A DNA stretch of 64,000 nucleotides from Rhodothermales bacterium (GTDB lineage Bacteria; Bacteroidota; Rhodothermia; Rhodothermales; UBA10348). The position numbers and the translations under genes were made by a program. The stretch's first letter is position 1. Each line of letters begins with the position of its first letter. Below the pieces are notes generated by a model. It made no database searches. It was not told the DNA's origin and was given only the letters and a program-made list of their open reading frames with translations. This document shows positions 1 through 7,890 of this stretch, one piece after another. The stretch is taken from the NCBI GenBank assembly GCA_017643395.1, contig JAEPNP010000008.1:51237-115236 (forward strand), in the 5' to 3' direction.

Positions 1-71
1 ATGCAGTGGGGAACCTGGACCTGCCGGAAGCCCGGATGTACTTGCTGGAACTCGCCCGCACGGAACAATGA
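1..71 (+). CDS. C-terminal end of an upstream protein (partial)
   Basis: The third forward frame is open from the window edge to a TGA at 69-71 and would encode about 22 residues ending LLELARTEQ. The stop overlaps the ATG of the next gene in an ATGA junction, the arrangement used throughout this window for co-transcribed genes. The fragment LDLPEARMYLLELA looks like the end of a HEAT-type helical repeat, as in the following gene, but it is too short to name a family with confidence. Confidence 0.5.
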   Translation, partial: AVGNLDLPEARMYLLELARTEQ

Positions 72-946
72 AGGAGAAGTTGGCAGTGTGGGCCGCCGTC
101 CTGACCCTCGCGGTGCCGGCCTCCGGGCAGGATGTCGTACGGGCCACCGGGGTACACGTCACCGAGTCGCTCAGCTACGCTGCAGGGATCGCGCAGGATC
201 GGGAGTGGGACCGTGTCTGGGTGGGGTTCACCGTTCCTCGCACGGAGTACGGCGGTATGTACTACGGCGGCAATCTGAATTCAGACCGACGCACTCTGGA
301 AGACGTTTTGGATCCACCGACGGTCGAGCAGGCGGCCCGGCGCGCACTGCTGCGCGCATCCGGTGAGGAGACAGAAACGACCGCCGTGGCTGTCCTTCTT
401 CAGCTTGAGGAGGGTAGTCTTCGGGATGCGCGCATTCGGTCGATGGGCGCGCCAGCGGGACTCGGCGGGCAGCCGTTGGTCTGGCTGGGGGAGGCGGACC
501 CGCTAGATTCCCTGCCCTGGCTCATGGCGCTCCTGGACGATTCACGTGGGGAATTACGGGAGGACCTAGTGTCTGCAATCGGTCTGCACGAATTGCCGGA
601 TACCGTTGTGCCGTTTCTCTTTGAGCTTGCCCACTCCGATCCGGATGAGGAGGTCAGGGAACGGGCGCGTTTCTGGATGGCCGATGCCGTTGCGAGCCGG
701 ATGGGCCTCATGCGTGGCTCGGCCGAAGAGCGAGATAGCGACGACGCTCGCGTGCAACGGAGCGCCGTCTATGCGCTGGTGAATTCCGACGAGGCCGGCG
801 CTCCGGCGAGGCTGGAGCGCTTGATTGAGTCAGGCACCAGCAAAGAGGTCAAGCGGCATGCCGTCTTGAATCTTGCCTATCTGGACGACGGTCGGGGCCT
901 GCCTGCGCTGGAGGTCCTGGCCCGGAGGGCGGGTCTCTTGAAGTAG
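68..946 (+). CDS. Exported HEAT-repeat protein
   Basis: A 292-residue protein with an N-terminal signal peptide: Lys-rich start, hydrophobic core and an ASGQ cleavage region near residue 21. It therefore probably acts outside the cytoplasm. The C-terminal half, from about residue 150, is built of helical repeats such as LPWLMALLDDSRGELRED and VKRHAVLNLAYLDDGRG, typical of HEAT/PBS-lyase-like repeats that serve as protein-binding scaffolds. The ATG overlaps the stop of the preceding partial gene, so the two are likely one operon. I see no catalytic motif; partner and function are unknown. In Bacteroidota, similar exported HEAT proteins often sit beside anti-sigma factors, but that context lies outside this window. 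Confidence 0.65.
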   Translation: MKEKLAVWAAVLTLAVPASGQDVVRATGVHVTESLSYAAGIAQDREWDRVWVGFTVPRTEYGGMYYGGNLNSDRRTLEDVLDPPTVEQAARRALLRASGEETETTAVAVLLQLEEGSLRDARIRSMGAPAGLGGQPLVWLGEADPLDSLPWLMALLDDSRGELREDLVSAIGLHELPDTVVPFLFELAHSDPDEEVRERARFWMADAVASRMGLMRGSAEERDSDDARVQRSAVYALVNSDEAGAPARLERLIESGTSKEVKRHAVLNLAYLDDGRGLPALEVLARRAGLLK

Positions 947-977
947 TCGGGGAGGGGGTTGGGAACCCGGGGAACAC

Positions 978-1421
978 TCAGCCGGGATAGGATCCGGAAA
1001 TGAGGTTCTCCAGGTGCTCTGCCTTGGCCTGTGATTCTTTCAGGAGGCTTTTTACCAGGTCCCCGATGGACAGCACACCGACCAGGCGTCCGTCCGCCAT
1101 AACCGGAAGGTGTCGGATGCGGTGCTCGGTCATCAGCGCCATGCAGTCCTGCACCGACATCTCCGGTTCCACGCTGACGAGATCGCTCGTCATGGCGTCC
1201 TTGACCAACGTGCTGCGCGAGGTGCGTCCCTGTAAGACTATGCGGCGCAGATAGTCGCGCTCGGTGAAAATGCCGGCCGTCCGGCCCTCTGAGGTGGCGA
1301 TAATGGAACCAACCCTGCGGGCCTCCATGATCTCTATCGCCTGAAACACCGTGGCGTTCTCGTCGATGGTGATGACGTCGTTTCCCTTGCGGCGGAGGAG
1401 GTCGTCAACGCTTGTATTCAT
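978..1421 (-). CDS. CBS-domain protein (tandem CBS pair)
   Basis: 147 residues from the ATG at 1421; a longer reading frame to 1448 adds nine residues unlike the family. The protein is essentially one Bateman module: a first CBS motif around residues 10-65 (TVFQAIEIMEARRVGSIIAT, then GIFTERDYLRRI) and a second around 75-130 (VQDCMALMTEHRIRHLPVM, then GVLSIGDLVKSLL). Such stand-alone pairs bind adenine nucleotides and act as energy sensors or regulators. No effector domain is attached, so the target is unknown. It diverges from the thioredoxin-like gene across a gap holding two palindromes. Confidence 0.85.
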   Translation of the reverse strand: MNTSVDDLLRRKGNDVITIDENATVFQAIEIMEARRVGSIIATSEGRTAGIFTERDYLRRIVLQGRTSRSTLVKDAMTSDLVSVEPEMSVQDCMALMTEHRIRHLPVMADGRLVGVLSIGDLVKSLLKESQAKAEHLENLISGSYPG

Positions 1422-1495
1422 GGCACTTACGGGTTGGATCCACCACAATCAAACGATCCCGACGCCAAATGCAAGTCTAGCAGGACAAAGTGGTG

Positions 1496-1537
1496 GTTCC
1501 CTGACCGGGAACTGCACGGTATTTGTTGTAACAAATA
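1496..1537. promoter_or_regulatory. Two adjacent palindromes in a divergent promoter region
   Basis: The 154-bp gap between the CBS gene and the thioredoxin-like gene contains a perfect inverted repeat GTTCCC-N5-GGGAAC at 1496-1512. Seven bases further on is a second perfect one, TATTTGTT-GT-AACAAATA, at 1520-1537. Two clean palindromes in tandem inside a divergent intergenic region suggest operator sites for a dimeric regulator. No regulator gene is adjacent, and the assignment is inferred only from symmetry and position. Confidence 0.4.
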
Positions 1538-1575
1538 TGAGTCGTTGTGGTCTAAGCATGGCAAGCCCGACAACC

Positions 1576-2202
1576 ATGATTGATACTGACCTTATCGTAC
1601 CCGTCTCGATGTCCGAGGCGTATGATCTGACCCGAAAAGGCATGACCACGGAGCAGCTGCTGGCCGAGTGGCAGCAGCTTGCGGAGGCGCCGCTGCGCGG
1701 GCTCGACCGTGAGGAGCGCCGATACCGGTTCTATGTGCGCTACAACTGGGAGCGATTCAATCGGGTCACCGAGTCATTCGAGCTGCCTGAGTCGTTCCAG
1801 GCCCTGATGCGCCTGCAGGGGGCACAAACCTGGCTCTTCCTGACGGAGCACTGGTGTGCCGATGCCGCCTACAGTTTGCCGGTGGTGCTGGCGGCCGCTG
1901 AGGCCGCCCCGAGCGCGGAGGTGCGCTTCCTCCTTCGGGACGACAACCTGTCCGTAATGGAGCGGTATCTGACAAAGAAGGCCCGGTCCATTCCGGTTTT
2001 GGCTGTCTTCGATGCCCAGGGCAATGAGATTCTTCGGTGGGGATCCAAGCCTCTGGCCCTGGACGTACACCGGAAGGAGCTGCAGGCATCAGGCGCCGAC
2101 GGTCCGACCGTATCTGCGGCCACCATCAAGTGGTACGAAGGCGAGGGTTGGCTGGAGGTGGCGAGAGAGCTGGAGGAGCGTTTTCTGGCAGTCTCCGGTT
2201 GA
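1576..2202 (+). CDS. Thioredoxin-family protein with single active-site Cys
   Basis: 208 residues from ATG 1576; an in-frame ATG at 1558 is possible, and neither has a clear ribosome-binding site. The C-terminal two thirds fit the thioredoxin fold. Strand segment TWLFLTEHWCADAA gives the active site W93-C94-A-D-A, and a cis-Pro-like segment ARSIPVLAVFD follows around residue 140. The second Cys of the usual CxxC is absent. To my knowledge, the Bacteroidota thioredoxin_9-like family typically carries WCxDAAxSLPV, so this is a family trait rather than a defect. The protein is predicted cytoplasmic, with no signal peptide. Substrate and role are unknown. Confidence 0.7.
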   Translation: MIDTDLIVPVSMSEAYDLTRKGMTTEQLLAEWQQLAEAPLRGLDREERRYRFYVRYNWERFNRVTESFELPESFQALMRLQGAQTWLFLTEHWCADAAYSLPVVLAAAEAAPSAEVRFLLRDDNLSVMERYLTKKARSIPVLAVFDAQGNEILRWGSKPLALDVHRKELQASGADGPTVSAATIKWYEGEGWLEVARELEERFLAVSG

Positions 2203-2254
2203 TCGGGACGGGCGGAATGTAGGACGGTTGTGCCCTATTTTCGCCGATCTTGAC

Positions 2255-3070
2255 ATGGAGCCCATGAGCGAAAAGACCGACCCTACGACCAGCCCTGACA
2301 ACGCCCAGGACCTGGCGCTGATTTTCATCGCCCTTGCCTACGGCGCAGACGCCGAACTCACCGACCGGGAGATCGAAAGTCTGACGGCGGCGCTTTCCCG
2401 TTGGCGCCCCGAGGCTGACGAAGAGCGAATCCGCGAGATCGTTGTCGAAGCCTGGGCGGTGTTCGAGGAGGACGAGGAGGGTGACGAGGTGGTGCGAGCC
2501 ATCGAAAACCTCAATACGGTGCTCAAACCTGCGTCCAAGCAGCGCGCACTGGAAGACGTCATGCGCGTGGCAGAGGCCGATGGGCTCCTGCTGACCTCGG
2601 AACGGTCGCTGATTGCTGTGCTGGCCGCGACCTGGGATCTGCGCGGTTCGGAGGCGGAACTGATCGCCAATACCACGGCGACCATCGACAGCCGCCCGGT
2701 GTGGTCCATTTTGCATGACATCGCCGTGTTGGGCATCGCCGTGGCGCATGGCTCCACCGGCAGTCTTGACGAGGTCGAGATCGACAGCCTGTCCGGCCGG
2801 CTCTCGGGGTGGCGTTCCGAACTGGAGATCGACGACACGCGGGAAATCATTCGGTCGGCGCTGGAGATCTATTCAACGCTCGAGCTCACGGTCATCCTGC
2901 AGCAGAGCGCAAGCTCCATCAAGGAGCGGCTGCCGCACGCGCTGCGCTTGATCGTGCTGGATGACCTGATCGCGGTGGCTGAGGCTGACGGCCGCATGAA
3001 CCGTAACGAGGCCGACATGATCGGGTCGCTTGCGCAGGCTTGGCAGCTGGGCGTGCGGGTCGACGCCTGA
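2255..3070 (+). CDS. TerB-like protein with duplicated domain
   Basis: 271 residues from ATG 2255 (or ATG 2264). Two similar alpha-helical halves are visible. Residues ~20-125 start DLALIFIALAYGADAELTDREI and contain VMRVAEADGLL; residues ~150-265 start ILHDIAVLGIAVAHGSTGSLDE and contain LIAVAEADGRMNRNEADM. The repeated AxADG...E/D pattern is the acidic metal-binding-like signature of TerB/DjlA-type domains. The protein is strongly acidic with no signal peptide. TerB-fold proteins are linked to metal stress and membrane-associated complexes, but no ter genes are nearby, so the specific role is unknown. The domain call is moderate. Confidence 0.55.
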   Translation: MEPMSEKTDPTTSPDNAQDLALIFIALAYGADAELTDREIESLTAALSRWRPEADEERIREIVVEAWAVFEEDEEGDEVVRAIENLNTVLKPASKQRALEDVMRVAEADGLLLTSERSLIAVLAATWDLRGSEAELIANTTATIDSRPVWSILHDIAVLGIAVAHGSTGSLDEVEIDSLSGRLSGWRSELEIDDTREIIRSALEIYSTLELTVILQQSASSIKERLPHALRLIVLDDLIAVAEADGRMNRNEADMIGSLAQAWQLGVRVDA

Positions 3071-3709
3071 GTTCTGTCTTTGCCTCGCGGGGCGAATCCT
3101 GGGCCGAGCGGCGCCCGGCCGGCGGGGCAGGGTGCGCAACGTGCCCGGCGATGGGGGCTTGAGGCGCGCTGCATCGTGGGGCCTGCTAGCTGTGGCCGCG
3201 CCCGCGTCCGGGGGCCGGCTCTCTGGGCCCGCGCTTGCGCCGCGGGCTCGGCTTGGGGGCGGTGTCGCGCTTGGCCGCGGGGCCGGGTTCGAGCTCTGGC
3301 CGCGCGCTGCGTCCGGCTTGAAACCGCGCGTCTGGGGCCTGCGGCCGGGCGCGTTTGTGGAAAACGCCCGGCGCATTACACATGGGACCACGTCGCCGTG
3401 GTCGCGACATGGACTGGAGGCCCGTATTCCACTCGCGGTCGGTTCTGGAGTGTCATGAGGTGGAATCCGGGCACGCTATTCCATGTCGGCGGCGAATCAG
3501 CTTTTGAGCGCACCGGCGAGCGGGCCACACAACGGCGCATCGGCCTCGGCGCCAAAGCACACGCCAGCCGCAACGACGCGGCGCAGCTGCGGACACGTGG
3601 CGCAAAGGCCGTCGCGCCGCATCGCCGCAGCGGACAGACCAGCCGCAGGGGCCGCCATGCCGCAGCCCACGCAATTCCCTCAAACGCCCACCAACCCAAC
3701 CACTTGCTA
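3071..3709. other. Gene-free GC-rich block with clustered inverted repeats
   Basis: About 640 bases between the TerB-like gene and the Xer gene hold no convincing gene. Reading frames here are low-complexity, overlap on both strands and match nothing I recognise. Three inverted repeats follow one another: GCCGGGCG/CGCCCGGC at 3344-3372, GACCACG-TCGC-CGTGGTC at 3386-3403, and a longer imperfect pair with about 25-nt arms at 3408-3432 and 3460-3485. The block is directly upstream of a tyrosine recombinase, so it may be a recombination-active or decayed element. Confidence 0.45.
3408..3485. repeat. Imperfect inverted repeat, ~25-nt arms
   Basis: The left arm (3408-3432) begins CATGGA and ends CCCGTATTCCAC. 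The right arm (3460-3485) begins GTGGAATCCGGGC and ends ATTCCATG. Reverse-complementing the right arm reproduces the outer CATGGA and ATTCCAC blocks and the central CCCG, with mismatches between. A 27-nt spacer separates the arms. It is not followed by a T-run, so it is not an obvious terminator. It could be a recombination site or the ends of a small decayed element. Confidence 0.4.
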
Positions 3710-3737
3710 ATGCAACGTAATTTACCTTATGTTTCAT
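3710..3737 (+). other. dif-like 11-6-11 inverted repeat upstream of the Xer gene
   Basis: Arms ATGCAACGTAA (3710-3720) and TTATGTTTCAT (3727-3737) flank the 6-bp centre TTTACC. Reverse-complementing the right arm gives ATGAAACATAA, matching the left arm at 9 of 11 positions. The right arm matches the canonical XerD half-site TTATGTTAAAT at 9 of 11 positions. The 11-6-11 layout is that of dif sites, and the site lies 32 bp before the start of a Xer-type recombinase. The same AT-rich bases also give a promoter-like TTG-N21-TATGTTTC for that gene, so the site may be an autoregulatory or promoter element instead. Confidence 0.45.
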
Positions 3738-3769
3738 CACGAAGGTAACAAACGGCGCTGAGAGCCCCC

Positions 3770-4690
3770 ATGTCCGATAAGTTGGTTCCTGTGTACAGTG
3801 AGCGTGATCAGATGCGTCTGGCGCGGTCGACCGGGTCTGACCAGGATCTGATCAATCTTTGGCTGCGCGGCAAGAGTCCGCGGACGGCCGAGGCTTACCG
3901 TCGGGACACGAACCAATTCCTGAAGTTCTTCGGCGGCAGCTTGCACTACGTCAAGCTGGACGACCTCTGGGAATGGAATGACGAGCTCACGGCCCGCGAC
4001 TTGTCGGTGTCCTCAATCGCTCGCAAGATGGCGACGCTGAAGAGCCTGTTCAGCTTCGGTCATCGCATCGGCGTGCTGACGGTCAATGTCGGAGCGGCCT
4101 TCAATCTGCCCAAGGTGCCCAGCCACCTGTCCGAGCGCATTCTGACCGAGGAGGAAACGCGGCTCTTGCTGAACGATCCGGATTCTACACGCAATACGGC
4201 GCTGCTCCGCCTTTTCTACGCCTCGGGAGCCCGCGTTTCCGAGCTCGTTGCTCTGACGTGGACGTCCGTGAGACCGCGCAAATCATCAAACGGGCGTGCG
4301 ACCGCTCAGATCACGCTTCTGGGAAAGGGCTCGAAAGTGCGCACCGTGCTACTTCCGGCATCGGTTTGGGACGTGGTTGCTCGGTACTGGGAGTCCGAGC
4401 AGGCCGGCGGCTTCGGCCGCCCGGATGATCCGGTGTTTCGGTCCATTCGTGGTGGAGCGCTTTCGCGCCAACAGATGTGGCGCATTGTGCGAAGCGCGGC
4501 TCGGCGCGCGGGGCTGCCGCAAAAAGTCTCTCCACACTGGCTGCGCCATGCGCACGCGTCCCACGCGCTCGACCGGGGTGCTCCGGTTCATCTGGTCAAG
4601 GAGACCCTCGGTCATGAGTCGCTCGCCACGACCAGCAAGTACACCCACGCACGACCGGACGACTCTTCGGCCAACTACCTGGACGTATAG
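3770..4690 (+). CDS. Xer-type tyrosine site-specific recombinase
   Basis: 306 residues, the normal length of XerC/XerD. The N-terminal SAM-like core-binding domain spans about residues 22-115 (SPRTAEAYRRDTNQFLKFF). The C-terminal catalytic domain contains the full set of active-site residues: R155 in GARVSEL, K186 in LLGKGSKVR, H256 and R259 in SPHWLRH, H282 in LGHESL, and nucleophile Y291 in TSKYTH. It should cut and rejoin DNA through a 3'-phosphotyrosine. Xer proteins resolve chromosome dimers at dif or drive integration of elements. The adjacent dif-like repeat and empty GC-rich block leave both options open. I cannot tell XerC from XerD or from a mobile-element integrase by sequence alone. 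Confidence 0.85.
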   Translation: MSDKLVPVYSERDQMRLARSTGSDQDLINLWLRGKSPRTAEAYRRDTNQFLKFFGGSLHYVKLDDLWEWNDELTARDLSVSSIARKMATLKSLFSFGHRIGVLTVNVGAAFNLPKVPSHLSERILTEEETRLLLNDPDSTRNTALLRLFYASGARVSELVALTWTSVRPRKSSNGRATAQITLLGKGSKVRTVLLPASVWDVVARYWESEQAGGFGRPDDPVFRSIRGGALSRQQMWRIVRSAARRAGLPQKVSPHWLRHAHASHALDRGAPVHLVKETLGHESLATTSKYTHARPDDSSANYLDV

Positions 4691-4740
4691 GCTCGGCTCG
4701 CGATTGCCAATGGCCACGCCCCGGTCGATACGGATATCGG

Positions 4741-4795
4741 CCCAATAACGGAAGTGGCCCCTGATCCTGCGTTCCTGGAGGGATCCCAATAACGG
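4741..4795. repeat. Short direct repeat CCCAATAACGG (two copies)
   Basis: The 11-mer CCCAATAACGG occurs at 4741-4751 and again at 4785-4795, in the 180-bp gap between the recombinase and the rhodanese gene. The rest of the gap (to 4870) is AT-rich for this genome and probably holds the promoter of the rhodanese-miaA pair. The repeat could be a regulator-binding pair or a small duplication; nothing more can be said. Confidence 0.3.
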
Positions 4796-4870
4796 CATTT
4801 ATCTGTTTGCACAAGTATTACACTATACCGTGTGCTATTTTCGGGGTCCCTCAGAGCCCATCGGTCCCAC

Positions 4871-5206
4871 ATGTTTGCCACCTCGATTCCGTCAATCGAC
4901 GTTCACGCCCTCAAGGCCCGCCGACAAGCGGGCGCCGATCCGGTGCTCCTGGATGTGCGGCGTGATTTCGAGCGGGAAATCGCCTCACTCGGCGGCCTGC
5001 ACATCGAGATGTCAGAGTTACCCGATCGATTGGAGGAACTCGAGTCCCATCGTTCGGACGAGCTGATCGTCTACTGCCGTTCAGGCCAGAGGTCGGCCCG
5101 CGTGGTTCAGTACCTCCAGCAGCATGGATTCACGGGTGCGGTGAACCTCGACGGAGGCGTACTCGCGTGGAGCCGGGAAATCGACCCGGAAATGCCCCAG
5201 TATTGA
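4871..5206 (+). CDS. Rhodanese-like sulfurtransferase domain protein
   Basis: 111 residues from ATG 4871 (MFATSIPSIDVH); upstream codons in the frame do not resemble the family. A single rhodanese domain: VLLDVRRDFEREIASLGG near the N-terminus, and active-site Cys69 in VYCRSGQRSARV, matching the CxxGxR loop that carries the persulfide. It ends with the conserved NLDGGVLAW. Single-domain rhodaneses transfer sulfane sulfur in thiosulfate metabolism or tRNA/cofactor thiolation. The GTG of miaA follows its stop after one base, so the genes are probably co-transcribed, which hints at tRNA modification without proving it. Confidence 0.88.
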   Translation: MFATSIPSIDVHALKARRQAGADPVLLDVRRDFEREIASLGGLHIEMSELPDRLEELESHRSDELIVYCRSGQRSARVVQYLQQHGFTGAVNLDGGVLAWSREIDPEMPQY

Positions 5207-5207
5207 T

Positions 5208-6119
5208 GTGATCCCGCTGATCACCGGGCCCACCGCGGTCGGCAAAACCGCCGTGGTGCTGAAGCTGGCAGGCGAACTGGACGGGGAAATTGTGTCGTGT
5301 GACAGCCGGCAGCTGTACGCTGAACTGAATGTCGGCACAGCCAAACCCACCCAGGAAGAGCTCGCAGCCGTTCCGCACCACTTTATTGGCGAGGCGACCG
5401 TTGGCGACCCGTGGTCGGCCGGGCGCTACGCCCGGGTGGCCGAAGAACGCATCGCCCAGATCCTGGATCGCGGCCGCTCGCCGGTCGTCGTTGGAGGGTC
5501 CACGCTGTACATCCAGGCGCTGGTCGAGGGCCTCGCGGACATTCCGGCCACGGACCCCGCGGTACGTGCTGCTCTGAACGAAAAGCTGGAAACCGTTGGT
5601 CCGGCCGTGCTCTTCCAGGCTCTCGAGCGAGTGGACCCTGCATTTGCGTCCACCCTGGATCCCACGAAGAGCCAGCGCATCGTGCGGGGTCTCGAGGTCT
5701 ACGCCTCCACCGGCAGGCCGCTCTCCTCCTTCTTTGAGGACATGCCCCCTCCCCGCTTTTCGTACGGGGTGGTCGTGCTGGACCGGGAACGGGAACGCCT
5801 CTATGCCAGAATCGACGAGCGTGTTCACGCCATGATCGAGGCGGGGCTCATCGAGGAGCTGCATCGGCTGATGGAGGCGGGCTACGACCCGGAAGCCAAT
5901 CCCTTGCGTACCATCGGCTACTCGGAGCTGGTGCCCTTTGTGCGTGGCGAGCGCAGTCTCGATGAGTCCATTGCACTTATCCAGCGCAACTCACGTCGCT
6001 ACGCCAAGCGGCAGCTAACATGGTTTCGAGGGCGCGATGACTGGCATTGGCTGCCCCTCGATGGATTCGATTCGGTCGATGCGACCTGCGCCGCAGTCAG
6101 ACAGCGTCTCGGGATGTGA
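5208..6119 (+). CDS. miaA: tRNA dimethylallyltransferase
   Basis: 303 residues, standard length, starting at GTG 5208 one base after the rhodanese stop. P-loop GPTAVGKT at residues 7-14, the substrate-binding segment SCDSRQLY with the catalytic Asp, GTAKPT, and VVVGGSTLYIQAL are all present, as is the C-terminal RTIGYSEL and the RRYAKRQLTWFR tRNA-binding segment. MiaA transfers a dimethylallyl group to N6 of A37 in tRNAs that read codons starting with U. The last 23 bases overlap the 3' end of the convergent membrane protein gene. Confidence 0.95.
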   Translation: MIPLITGPTAVGKTAVVLKLAGELDGEIVSCDSRQLYAELNVGTAKPTQEELAAVPHHFIGEATVGDPWSAGRYARVAEERIAQILDRGRSPVVVGGSTLYIQALVEGLADIPATDPAVRAALNEKLETVGPAVLFQALERVDPAFASTLDPTKSQRIVRGLEVYASTGRPLSSFFEDMPPPRFSYGVVVLDRERERLYARIDERVHAMIEAGLIEELHRLMEAGYDPEANPLRTIGYSELVPFVRGERSLDESIALIQRNSRRYAKRQLTWFRGRDDWHWLPLDGFDSVDATCAAVRQRLGM

Positions 6120-7890
6120 GGCGCCACAAGTGCTTGGCGTGCAGCGGACTGTACCGGATCGACTCAGCCGTCACCTGAAAGCCGGCATCAGCAAACAGGG
6201 CGCGCCAATCGGCCGCTGATCGGAAGGAGGAGTGCTCCTTCCACGCGGCCCGCGAAGGCGCACGCCAGAAGTTGGCCAGCCGGTCGAGTACCGGCAGCAC
6301 GTGTCGATCCACGTCTCCTCGCAGCACACTCTCCACCACAATGACCGGTCCGCGACTGACGCGCGCCATCTCTCTTAGGAGTCCTCCGGGGTTGTCGACG
6401 TGATGCAGCACAAACACGGCGCAGGCCGCATCGATCGAGCGTGCCGGCAGGGGCATAACCTCACCGTCGTACAGTAGCATATCCGCCAGTCCGTCGGTGC
6501 GGTCTTCGGTCTCAAGCACCGTCACCTCCTTTCCGTGACGCTGGCGAAGCTCCGCGGCGACGTACCCCTCTCCCCCTCCCACATCCAGCCAGGAATTGCC
6601 CCCTGCGAACGCACTCACCCAGGAGGCCTTCCAGACGGCGCGTCGTTTGAGGGCCCATTGCGCGCATGACGGAAGAAGCAGCAACGCGAATCCCGTCCAG
6701 GCGACCACGACAAAGACCCAGTAGGGTCCGCCTGTGTACAGCAGGTAAGTCCCGATCGACCACGCGGAAAGCCACGACCACGCGGCGACGTGCCTGCCGG
6801 TCAGTACGGCCAGCAGCAGTACCCCGTAGAGATACCACGGGTGCACGGTCGTCGCTGTGACTGTGAGCAGGAACACCAGGCCATAGAGCACGCTTTCAAG
6901 CGTCCATCTGGCCCGCCAGGCTGTCCACAGAAGCACGCCGGCTCCTCCCAGAAACAGCCAGCGGAAGGCCGGCCCGAGTTGCTTGCTCCAGTCGTCGCCT
7001 GTGAAGAGCCGAAAGACCTCCTTGGCGGCGTAATACGGGCCTGCGTTGAATTCGAAGTACCGCACGTAGAGGTTCAGGCTCTCCGACACATGGGCCCAGA
7101 CGTAGGGGGCGACAAATGGAGCGGCCAGTCCGGCTCCCACCAAAAAGCCCGTCGCCACCGCACGCGGCTTTCGGAGAAACGCGGGTGCAGCCAGGACCGG
7201 CCACAGCTTTACATGCGCGGCGACCGCGACAGCGGCCCCTACCCAGCTCCACCGGTCGCGGCGGGCCGCCCACACCGCCGCCACGACGGGAAGTGCCAGC
7301 AGGGCGTCTGTATGCGCTTGTCCCGCTCCAGACAGGAGCGCCATGGGATGTGTCGCGAACACCAGGAGCAGCCACGGACTCACAATTCTGGCGAGGAGCA
7401 GAAGGGCGGCCAATTCGGCCACAAGGACCAGCGCCTTCAGAACATAGAACGAGGCCGGAAAAGCCCCGCCGCTCAGCCAGTGGGCGGCGACGAACACCGC
7501 CTGGGAAGCCGGTGGGTAGACCGAGTAGAAGCCGGCCGAATTCAGGGAGTCGTAGCCGGGATGAGCCCGGAACGAACGCAACGCCTCGTCGGACGGCACA
7601 TACTGGTACGGATTGATCCCCTCGGCCACCAGCTGGCCGTCCCAGGCGTAGCGATACGAATCATCGGAAAGCGAAGGCGGCAGCGAAAACAGCAGCAGCC
7701 TCAAAAGCACCGCCATGACCACCACGATCCACACGCGCGGCGCCGCATCCCGAATCCAGTAAGCGCACGCCGCAAGTCCGATACCCGCAGCCACCATAAG
7801 TGGCCATGTATCGAGGCTGTCCGCGCCCCATCGAAACAACAGCCCGCAGGCGAGCACCCCGACCACACCGAGCCCGGTGCGCCTGGTCAC
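6097..7890 (-). CDS. Polytopic glycosyltransferase (GT87/mannosyltransferase-like) fused to a SAM methyltransferase
   Basis: 597 residues in one uninterrupted frame. Residues 1 to about 415 are a multi-pass membrane protein with at least ten hydrophobic segments. An early acidic loop SLSDDSYRYAWDGQL precedes GINPYQY, typical of GT-C polyprenol-phosphate-sugar transferases in the DUF2029/GT87/PIG-M-like group. Residues from about 425 form a soluble class I methyltransferase: motif I WLDVGGGEGYVAAEL, acidic LETED, and post-motif AACAVFVLHHVDNPGGLLREMARV. The fusion suggests a sugar that is added at the membrane and then methylated, or a methylated lipid carrier; this is inference. Its start overlaps the stop of the RsbW-like gene (ATGA). 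Confidence 0.75.
   Translation of the reverse strand: MTRRTGLGVVGVLACGLLFRWGADSLDTWPLMVAAGIGLAACAYWIRDAAPRVWIVVVMAVLLRLLLFSLPPSLSDDSYRYAWDGQLVAEGINPYQYVPSDEALRSFRAHPGYDSLNSAGFYSVYPPASQAVFVAAHWLSGGAFPASFYVLKALVLVAELAALLLLARIVSPWLLLVFATHPMALLSGAGQAHTDALLALPVVAAVWAARRDRWSWVGAAVAVAAHVKLWPVLAAPAFLRKPRAVATGFLVGAGLAAPFVAPYVWAHVSESLNLYVRYFEFNAGPYYAAKEVFRLFTGDDWSKQLGPAFRWLFLGGAGVLLWTAWRARWTLESVLYGLVFLLTVTATTVHPWYLYGVLLLAVLTGRHVAAWSWLSAWSIGTYLLYTGGPYWVFVVVAWTGFALLLLPSCAQWALKRRAVWKASWVSAFAGGNSWLDVGGGEGYVAAELRQRHGKEVTVLETEDRTDGLADMLLYDGEVMPLPARSIDAACAVFVLHHVDNPGGLLREMARVSRGPVIVVESVLRGDVDRHVLPVLDRLANFWRAPSRAAWKEHSSFRSAADWRALFADAGFQVTAESIRYSPLHAKHLWRLTSRDAV

Noticed and set aside
1855..1872. Loss of the second active-site Cys in the thioredoxin-like protein as a mutation
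   Set aside because: The WCxDAA context is, to my knowledge, usual for this Bacteroidota subfamily.
3030..3748. Overlapping frames on both strands in the GC-rich block before the recombinase
   Set aside because: Low-complexity Arg/Ala/Gly translations, mutually overlapping, no start context and no recognisable family.
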